From: an uncultured bacterium
GTDB taxonomy: Bacteria > Actinomycetota > Coriobacteriia > Coriobacteriales > Coriobacteriaceae
DNA length: 12,093 bases
NCBI GenBank assembly: GCA_905215835.1
Contig: CAJMRR010000055.1
Span: 1-12,093 of the forward strand
Direction of reading: 5' to 3'
Position numbers and translations under genes: made by a program. The notes beneath the pieces are model-generated. The model did not search any database. It was not told where the DNA came from and saw only the letters and a list, made by a program, of their open reading frames with translations. This document shows, piece by piece, positions 6,882 through 12,093 of the stretch; within the stretch, counting starts at the first letter, position 1; every line of letters starts with the position of its first letter.

Positions 6882-7711
6882 GCAAGCATTCCTCCCCTTC
6901 ACTTACCATGCGCGATGCGCTCTACGAGGCGCCCGGCCCCAAGATGCGCGCCAAGATTCGCATCGGCACCGCCATCTCTCTTGTTGCCGTCGCCGCGCTC
7001 GTCGTCCTCGTGTTGCAGCGCTTTTATGTGACCGGCCAGCTTTCGGTCCACTATTGGTATTTCTTTACACACCTCACCACCTGGAAGTTCCTGCTTGCCG
7101 GCTTTGAGGGCACCGTCAAAGTCGCACTCACCGCCGGCGCCATCGCGCTGGTGCTGGGCTTAGCCCTTATGCTCGGCCGTACCAGCGAAATTAAGCCGCT
7201 GCAGCTGGTCTGCCGCGTGCTCACCGATTTCTTCCGCGGCGTACCGAGCCTCCTGTTCATCTACTTCTTCTTTTTGGTGCTGCCTCAATACAAGATTGCG
7301 CTGCCGTCGTTTTGGATGCTCACGCTCCCTGTCGCGCTCGCTGCAGCCGGTGTGCTGGCCGAGATTTTCCGAGCCGGCGTCAACGCCGTACCGCGCGGAC
7401 AAGTCGAGGCGGCCCAGGCACTCGGTCTCTCCAAGGCTAAAATCACCTTTAAAATCGTGTTGCCGCAGGCGATTCGGTTTATCATTCCGTCGTTGATTTC
7501 GCAGCTTGTGGTCGTAGTCAAAGACACCACCGTCGCCTATGTGGTGAGCTATCCCGACCTGATGCAAAATGCCCGCGTGCTCATTACCAACTACGACGCT
7601 CTCGTGTCGGTCTACCTGGTAATCGCGGTCATCTACATCCTCATCAACGTCGCGATTAACAAGGCCGCTGTCTATGTTTCGCACAAAACCGGCGCGACCA
7701 TCATCCGCTAA
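6878..7711 (+). CDS. Polar amino-acid ABC transporter permease, GluD-like
   Basis: A 277-residue partner permease. An N-terminal extension of about 28 polar residues precedes the first membrane segment (about 30-48), as in GluD-type subunits. Further segments lie near 75-100, 122-137, 145-163, 200-215 and 242-262. The EAA loop is RGQVEAAQALGLSKAKITFK (173-192), followed by IVLPQAIRF. FFRGVPSLLFIYFFFLVLP is the usual pore-lining block. The start overlaps the upstream stop by 4 nt, and GAGGA sits 7 nt upstream, inside the 10-bp palindrome GAGGATCCTC. It would pair with the GluC-like subunit in the channel. Confidence 0.93.
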   Translation: MSKHSSPSLTMRDALYEAPGPKMRAKIRIGTAISLVAVAALVVLVLQRFYVTGQLSVHYWYFFTHLTTWKFLLAGFEGTVKVALTAGAIALVLGLALMLGRTSEIKPLQLVCRVLTDFFRGVPSLLFIYFFFLVLPQYKIALPSFWMLTLPVALAAAGVLAEIFRAGVNAVPRGQVEAAQALGLSKAKITFKIVLPQAIRFIIPSLISQLVVVVKDTTVAYVVSYPDLMQNARVLITNYDALVSVYLVIAVIYILINVAINKAAVYVSHKTGATIIR

Positions 7712-7747
7712 CGCTTTACCATTTCGAGTCATAAGGAGCCGAGCACC

Positions 7748-8512
7748 ATGGCACAGAGCACCTCTACCACCGGCAATCAGCCGCTGATCGAGCTCAGACA
7801 CGTCGATAAGCACTATGGCGACCTGCACGTCCTCAACGACATCAATCTCTCGGTCGACCGCGGCGAGGTCGTCGTTGTAATCGGTCCCTCGGGCTCGGGC
7901 AAGTCGACCATGTGCCGCACCATCAACCGCCTGGAAACCATCGACTCGGGCGAGATCCTCATCGAGGGTGAGCCCCTGCCGCAGGAAGGCAAGGATCTTG
8001 CCCGCATGCGCGCCGAACTGGGCATGGTGTTTCAGCAGTTCAACCTGTTCGCACATATGACCGTACTGCAGAACGTCATGCTGGGGCCGGTCGATGTGCT
8101 GGGCGTCTCCAAGGAGGAGGCTCGCGAGCGCGCCATGGACCTGCTGAGCCGCGTGGGCGTGGCCGAGCAGGCCGATAAGGTGCCCGCACAGCTCTCGGGC
8201 GGCCAGCAGCAACGCGTAGCCATTGCCCGCTCGCTTGCCATGCAGCCCAAGGCCATGCTTTTTGACGAGCCCACGAGCGCTCTTGACCCCGAGATGATCA
8301 ACGAGGTGCTCGAGGTCATGGTCCGTCTGGCACAGCAGGGCATGACGATGATCGTCATCACGCACGAGATGAACTTTGCCCGCCGCGTAGCCGACCGCGT
8401 CGTCTTTATGGCCGACGGCCAGATCGTGGAAACCGGCACGCCCGACGAGTTCTTCGACCATCCCCAGACCAAGCGCGCCCAGGACTTCCTCAACTCCATC
8501 AAGGGCCACTAA
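7748..8512 (+). CDS. Polar amino-acid ABC transporter ATP-binding protein (GluA/GlnQ-like)
   Basis: A 254-residue cytoplasmic ATPase that powers the importer as a homodimer. All motifs are intact: Walker A GPSGSGKST (46-54), Q-loop FQQFNLFAHMT (95-105), signature LSGGQQQRVAIARS (149-162), Walker B MLFDEPTSALDP (170-181) and switch His206 in ITHEMNFA. The phrase FQQFNLF and the overall length are characteristic of the PAAT family (GlnQ, HisP, GluA). AAGGAG lies 9 nt before the ATG. It follows the GluD-like gene by 36 nt and precedes the gamma-glutamyl hydrolase gene. Confidence 0.96.
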   Translation: MAQSTSTTGNQPLIELRHVDKHYGDLHVLNDINLSVDRGEVVVVIGPSGSGKSTMCRTINRLETIDSGEILIEGEPLPQEGKDLARMRAELGMVFQQFNLFAHMTVLQNVMLGPVDVLGVSKEEARERAMDLLSRVGVAEQADKVPAQLSGGQQQRVAIARSLAMQPKAMLFDEPTSALDPEMINEVLEVMVRLAQQGMTMIVITHEMNFARRVADRVVFMADGQIVETGTPDEFFDHPQTKRAQDFLNSIKGH

Positions 8513-8523
8513 CCAGCCACCCC

Positions 8524-8555
8524 GTGGGACAAATTCATCGGAAGTGTTGTCCCAC
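8524..8555. repeat. Perfect 9-bp inverted repeat between the ATPase and hydrolase genes
   Basis: GTGGGACAA (8524-8532) and TTGTCCCAC (8547-8555) are exact inverted repeats around a 14-nt loop, with no T-tract, so this is not a standard terminator. It could protect mRNA, be an operator, or be another dispersed palindrome; it carries the hexamer TGTCCC also found in both hairpins upstream of the operon. Confidence 0.62.
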
Positions 8556-8598
8556 ATCTCCCATGCGCCCTGTCACCTTCAGATCGAAAGCAACACCT

Positions 8599-9408
8599 AT
8601 GATCGGAACTCGTACTTCATCGTCATACACCCCGCACGTCGACGTTGCCCCCGCCGACCGTCCGCTCATCCTCGTCGCGCCGCGTTGGGAAGAGGCAAAA
8701 CCGTTTTTGGGCGAGACGCTCTCCCCCAACGAGGAAATCGCAAGTGTCTTTGTCGATGCCATCCTTGCCGCCGGTGGCCTGCCGCTGCAGATGCCTATTA
8801 CCGAAGACGTCGATGTTATCCGTCATTACGTGGAAATCGCTGACGGTATCGCTATTCCCGGCGGCCCGGACGTCAACCCCAAACGCTGGGGCGACGAGCG
8901 TCCTTACGACCCCACGCTGTGCTGCGAGATTCGCGACCGTTTTGAGTTTAAGCTGGTTAACGAGGTGCTTCGCGCCAAGAAGCCGCTCTTTACCACCTGC
9001 CGAGGCACACAGCTGCTCAATGTCGCCACCGGCGGCACCCTGTGCATGGACGTGCCGAGCCTGGGTGCGCGCGAGGGCCGCACGCAGTGGCGCCATACCC
9101 ACGTGCTCAACGATCCCGTGCACCCCGTCGAGGTCGTGCCGGGCTCGCTGCTGGAGCGCGCGGTTGGCGGGCACAGGCTGATCCAGACCAACTCGGCACA
9201 TCACTGCTGCGTCGACCGTCTGGGTAAAAGCACGCGCTTGGTCGCCAAGGCAACCGACGGCGTTCCCGAGTGCATCGAGGTCGAAGGCCAGCCATTCTGC
9301 CTGGGCGTGCAATGGCATCCTGAGTACACGTGGAAGACGCTCGAGACCGACTTTAACCTGTGGAAGTCGTTTGTCGAGGCGGCGGCAAAGGTCAAGCAGG
9401 CCCGTTAG
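8599..9408 (+). CDS. Gamma-glutamyl-gamma-aminobutyrate hydrolase family protein (peptidase C26, PuuD-like)
   Basis: A 269-residue cytosolic hydrolase of the class-I glutamine amidotransferase fold that cleaves gamma-glutamyl amide bonds. E. coli PuuD splits gamma-Glu-GABA in putrescine breakdown; other relatives act on other gamma-glutamyl compounds. The nucleophile is Cys134 in TTCRGTQLLNVATGGTL, and the triad is completed by His240 and Glu242 in GVQWHPEYT. The family block IPGGPDVNPKRWG (86-98) is present. The nucleophile motif reads TTCRGTQ rather than the usual GICRGMQ, which may alter specificity. The frame is open from 8524, but ATG 8599 gives a normal length and has GAAAG 8 nt upstream; the earlier part overlaps the inverted repeat. 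Position after the importer suggests it processes the imported compound. No other putrescine-pathway genes are visible here. Confidence 0.9.
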   Translation: MIGTRTSSSYTPHVDVAPADRPLILVAPRWEEAKPFLGETLSPNEEIASVFVDAILAAGGLPLQMPITEDVDVIRHYVEIADGIAIPGGPDVNPKRWGDERPYDPTLCCEIRDRFEFKLVNEVLRAKKPLFTTCRGTQLLNVATGGTLCMDVPSLGAREGRTQWRHTHVLNDPVHPVEVVPGSLLERAVGGHRLIQTNSAHHCCVDRLGKSTRLVAKATDGVPECIEVEGQPFCLGVQWHPEYTWKTLETDFNLWKSFVEAAAKVKQAR

Positions 9409-9426
9409 TTCGCGGACAGCACAACA

Positions 9427-9474
9427 CAAAAGGGGCGCCCCGCCGGCCACATGGTCCGACGGGGCGCCCTTTTA
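9427..9474. terminator. Bidirectional terminator between convergent operons
   Basis: AAAAGGGGCGCCCCG on the left pairs with CGGGGCGCCCTTTT on the right, extended by CGG/CCG. The stem has A residues on one side and T residues on the other, so it works on both strands. It separates the plus-strand importer/hydrolase operon from the minus-strand HPt operon. Confidence 0.93.
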
Positions 9475-9514
9475 CCTATATGTGGCCGGCACGCAGCCCA
9501 AGGCCCGCAAGCTC

Positions 9515-9871
9515 TTATTCGGCCGCCTCGCGCAGGGCCGACATCGTTGCCGCATATTGCTGCTGCAACGCATGCATTCCCTCGCGAGCGCCGTCAACGG
9601 CATCGGCGCCGCGCAGTGCTTCGGTCACCACAACCGCCGGCTCGTACAGATTATCGAATCCCAGGTTCTGACTCACGCCCTTGAGCGTGTGCGCTGCCAT
9701 AAACGCACCTTCGGCGTCTCCTGCCGCCATGGCGGCCTCCAGCTTGTCCATGCTCTCGTCATCCAAAAACTTGAGGGCAAAGCGGGCAAGCATTTCCTCG
9801 CCCATCAGCCGAGCGCACGCGTCATCATAATTAGCGCCGATCTTCTCATACGCCTCACGCATGGAAATCAT
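9515..9871 (-). CDS. Stand-alone HPt (histidine phosphotransfer) domain protein
   Basis: A 118-residue, all-helical protein. The HPt signature AAHTLKGVSQNLGF (59-72) contains the phosphoacceptor His61 and the typical Lys64-Gly65. Such proteins shuttle phosphoryl groups between receiver domains in multistep phosphorelays. Its length is normal for a single HPt domain with no extra module. AAAGGAG lies about 8 nt before the ATG at 9871. It begins 23 nt after the stop of the receiver/HD-GYP gene on the same strand, so the two are almost certainly cotranscribed and probable partners. No histidine kinase is visible in the window, so the phosphate source must be encoded elsewhere. Confidence 0.9.
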   Translation of the reverse strand: MISMREAYEKIGANYDDACARLMGEEMLARFALKFLDDESMDKLEAAMAAGDAEGAFMAAHTLKGVSQNLGFDNLYEPAVVVTEALRGADAVDGAREGMHALQQQYAATMSALREAAE

Positions 9872-9894
9872 GGATTAAAACTCCTTTGGTCAAA

Positions 9895-11775
9895 CTAAAT
9901 CGTGGGAAACGCGACGACGTCGGCGGGGCGTGCCAACGTCTCGGCAATTTGGTCTTGCACCTCGAGCAGGCAATCGAGCAGCAGCGGGTTAAAGGTACCG
10001 CACTTACCGTCCAGGATCATCTGGATCGCCTCCTCGTGCGGGATAGCGTCTTTGTACACGCGCACGCTCGTCAGCGCATCGTACACGTCGGCCACCGAAA
10101 CCACCTGTGCGGCAATGGGAATCTCGTCGCCCTTAAGGCCATCGGGATAACCCTTGCCGTCCCAGCGCTCGTGGTGCCAACGCGCAATCTGGTACGCATA
10201 TTCCATAAGCGCATTGCCGGCGTGATGGCTACCCAGCTCAAGCAGCATGTCGGCGCCGATCGTGGTATGCGTCTTCATAATCTCGAACTCCTCGGACGTA
10301 AGGCGTCCGGGCTTGTTGAGAATCGCATCGTCAATCGACATCTTGCCGATATCGTGCAGCGCCGAAGCCAGGGCGATCGTGGAGCGTTCCTCATTGTCGA
10401 GGGAAATCGTGCCGCTACGCTGGACCAGACAGCCAAGCAGCAGCTCGGTCAGCTTCTCGATGTTCGTAACGTGTCTGCCGCTCTCGCCGTTGCGAAGCTC
10501 CATGACGCCGGCCATGATGTCGATGAGCATGCGACTGTTCTTGACGCGCTCGTTGTACTGCTGGGACAGCAAGTTCGTCAGGCGGCGCTGTTTGGCGTAT
10601 AAGCGGATGGTGTTGCTTACACGGCGGCGCACGACACGGGAGTCAAACGGGCGGTTGATATAGTCCGAGGCGCCCAGCTCGTACGCGCGCAAAACCATAT
10701 CGTCGGAATCTTCGCTCGAGATCATGATGACAGGCAGATTGTCGATACCCGATCGGCGCGACAGATCGGCCAGTACCTCAAAGCCGCTTATGCCCGGCAT
10801 GACAATATCCAGCATCACGAGCGACAACTCATCGCCATAGCGGTCGACCATGTCGAGCGCCGCACGACCGTGGTCGGCCTCGAGGATGCAATACTCGTCC
10901 TTGAGCATCTCGCTGAGAATGGCTCGGTTCATCTCGGAGTCATCGACAATAAGCACCAAAGGCTTTTCGCTTTGGAAGGCTTCGATGGAATCGGCATCGG
11001 TCACGACCGTACCGGCTTTTGCCTTAGCGCGGCTCAATAACTGGACAGCGCGGCCAACTCCCTCATCGACCGTCTCGCCATGAATGCGAACGCCACCAAC
11101 ACATGCCGTCAAGCTCACGTACTCATGGCCCGGAACAATCGTGGCATGAACGGCATCGGACACCTGATGCAGGCGACGGGTGAAGTCATCGGAGGGAATA
11201 TTGGGCATGACGACCACAAACTTGTCGCAGCCATAGCGTACGAGCTCGTCAGTCGAACGAATTCCGCTGCGTATGGCCGTCGCCACAGCACCGAGCGCAA
11301 GGTCGCCGGCATGACGGCCACACGTATCGTTGAAGACCCTAAAATCATCAAGGTCGATCACCGCAACGCCGGCCTTCATGCGGGCACTACGGAGCTTTTC
11401 CTCGTAATATCGGCGATTGCGCACACTCGTCAGCACGTCGGTGTAGACGAGGTCCTCTTCTACAGCCTCTTGCTCATCAATCGGACGCACCATTAGCAGG
11501 ACGTGAGGCTCGCCCTCGACCTTTAGAGGACGCAGACGGGCGCGGTACTCAACGCCATCGTTGAGCAGCTGCTCCGACACCTCACCCGAATCTGCCAAGG
11601 CCTCAAGACTCGACTGACGCAGACAAGGGCAGCGATCGCCGGCGAGCAGGCAGTTAGGCTCGCTCTTAATCTGATCGGCCGACAGCAAACGCACCACGGG
11701 GTAGGTCTTCGCGACGCGGGCGACCTCAGCGGCAGCCTCCTCGTCGGTTAGATTGACCTCGTGATTATTGAGCAT
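9895..11775 (-). CDS. Multidomain signalling protein: N-terminal sensor-like region, degenerate GGDEF, receiver, HD-GYP
   Basis: A 626-residue soluble protein. Residues 1-105 are a PAS-like or unknown input region with Cys42, Cys49 and Cys51. Residues about 108-262 are a GGDEF fold (YTDVLTSVRNRRYYEE; DLDDFRVFNDTCGRHAGD), but the signature reads GCDKF (182-186), so diguanylate cyclase activity is probably lost. Residues about 272-385 are a receiver: acidic pair Asp278-Asp279, phosphoacceptor Asp323 (MLDIVMPG), Ser353, and Arg375 where Lys is usual (INRPF). Residues about 405-615 are an HD-GYP phosphodiesterase with HDIGK (474-478) and HHERWDGKGYPDG (534-546) intact, expected to hydrolyse cyclic-di-GMP or a related dinucleotide. 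No membrane segments are visible. AAAGGG precedes the ATG at a normal distance. An HPt gene follows 23 nt downstream. Domain calls are firm; the signal sensed and the nucleotide cleaved are inferred. Confidence 0.92.
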   Translation of the reverse strand: MLNNHEVNLTDEEAAAEVARVAKTYPVVRLLSADQIKSEPNCLLAGDRCPCLRQSSLEALADSGEVSEQLLNDGVEYRARLRPLKVEGEPHVLLMVRPIDEQEAVEEDLVYTDVLTSVRNRRYYEEKLRSARMKAGVAVIDLDDFRVFNDTCGRHAGDLALGAVATAIRSGIRSTDELVRYGCDKFVVVMPNIPSDDFTRRLHQVSDAVHATIVPGHEYVSLTACVGGVRIHGETVDEGVGRAVQLLSRAKAKAGTVVTDADSIEAFQSEKPLVLIVDDSEMNRAILSEMLKDEYCILEADHGRAALDMVDRYGDELSLVMLDIVMPGISGFEVLADLSRRSGIDNLPVIMISSEDSDDMVLRAYELGASDYINRPFDSRVVRRRVSNTIRLYAKQRRLTNLLSQQYNERVKNSRMLIDIMAGVMELRNGESGRHVTNIEKLTELLLGCLVQRSGTISLDNEERSTIALASALHDIGKMSIDDAILNKPGRLTSEEFEIMKTHTTIGADMLLELGSHHAGNALMEYAYQIARWHHERWDGKGYPDGLKGDEIPIAAQVVSVADVYDALTSVRVYKDAIPHEEAIQMILDGKCGTFNPLLLDCLLEVQDQIAETLARPADVVAFPTI

Positions 11776-11986
11776 ATGGGGCCCTTTCGATAGTTTCGCA
11801 TGGTAGCGGTGGGTTCCAAATGCTACAAGGGTAACACCTTGCCGATGCAGGTAAGCACGTGAATGCTGTTACATTTTTATGACCTGGCAAACGGTGGTAA
11901 TGGAGCCGCGGGCGCGTGGTTATTGGCGCATTCGTTAACAATGACGAAACGCTAACAGTCCCCCTCCCCGCAGGTCATCGAGCGTG
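11776..11986. other. Intergenic region upstream of the signalling gene
   Basis: 211 bases between two minus-strand genes. It should hold the promoter of the receiver/HD-GYP gene; TAGCAT or TAAAAA on the minus strand could be -10 boxes, but neither has a good -35 at normal spacing. No terminator with a T-tract was seen for the gene at the right edge; only a 6-bp hairpin GAGCGT/ACGCTC spans its stop (11980-11995). Confidence 0.4.
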
Positions 11987-12093
11987 CTAACGCTCCAAGA
12001 CATCGCGAACGGCGTTTGCCGCCGTAACGGGGCGATCGCGCAAACCGTTATGCGCGCCCGGGATCGTCACAAGGGGGCAATCGAGATATTCGG
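11987..12093 (-). CDS. C-terminal fragment of an unidentified protein, possibly alpha/beta hydrolase (partial)
   Basis: An open frame enters from the right edge and ends at TAG (complement of 11987-11989), giving 34 residues. The fragment has a beta-strand-like LVTIPGAHNG followed by a helix VTAANAVRDVLER, resembling the last strand, catalytic-His loop and final helix of an alpha/beta hydrolase. Codon use is GC-rich at third positions, like its neighbours, and the other two frames on this strand stop early. The fragment is too short for a firm family call; orientation and reality as a gene are moderately supported. Confidence 0.5.
   Translation of the reverse strand, partial: EYLDCPLVTIPGAHNGLRDRPVTAANAVRDVLER

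Noticed and set aside
7160..8557. A 465-codon open frame on the minus strand across the permease and ATPase genes
   Set aside because: It overlaps two unmistakable transporter genes, has a His/Asp/Gly-rich shadow composition and no family resemblance.
8524..8598. Upstream extension of the gamma-glutamyl hydrolase to 8524
   Set aside because: It would translate through the inverted repeat, has no ribosome site, and gives a longer N-terminus than the family normally has.
9886..10602. A 238-codon plus-strand frame antisense to the HD-GYP gene
   Set aside because: The minus strand carries intact HDIGK and HHERWDGKGYP motifs; the plus-strand product is a shadow.

Overview
The window is high-GC, with strong third-position GC and a gene repertoire that points to a gut Coriobacteriia bacterium, most likely Collinsella or a close relative. 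This placement comes from remembered codon style, gene families and intergenic repeat motifs; no database search was run.

Layout. (1) Bases 1-2572, minus strand: an HD-domain protein, then three bases later a CmpB-type membrane protein (PF06541-like), then after a 198-base gap an ammonium transporter (Amt) that runs off the left edge. (2) Bases 2801-4582, plus strand: a divergent thiamine-diphosphate enzyme that looks like 1-deoxy-D-xylulose-5-phosphate synthase (Dxs) but lacks both arginines expected to hold the substrate phosphate. It ends at a strong terminator. (3) Bases 4627-5014: an AT-richer, gene-free interval with two similar palindromic elements whose arms contain CTGTAACA and two hairpins whose loop regions share CCTGTCCC. 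(4) Bases 5015-9474, plus strand: a good promoter, then a glutamate/polar amino-acid ABC importer (binding lipoprotein, attenuator-like hairpin, two permeases overlapping by 4 nt, ATPase). It is followed by a class-I glutamine-amidotransferase-like gamma-glutamyl hydrolase (peptidase C26) and a bidirectional terminator. (5) Bases 9515-11775, minus strand: a 626-residue signalling protein (Cys-containing N-terminus, degenerate GGDEF, receiver, HD-GYP) followed 23 nt later by a stand-alone HPt protein. (6) Bases 11987-12093, minus strand: the probable C-terminal end of another gene, perhaps an alpha/beta hydrolase.

How the parts fit. Amt, the glutamate-type importer and the gamma-glutamyl hydrolase share a nitrogen/glutamate theme. 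The importer plus hydrolase could take up glutamate, glutamine or gamma-glutamyl compounds and release glutamate inside the cell. The HD-GYP/receiver protein and HPt protein look like a phosphorelay that controls cyclic-di-nucleotide breakdown. The most noteworthy items are the altered Dxs-like enzyme, the unusual signalling protein with its HPt partner, and the two classes of intergenic palindrome.
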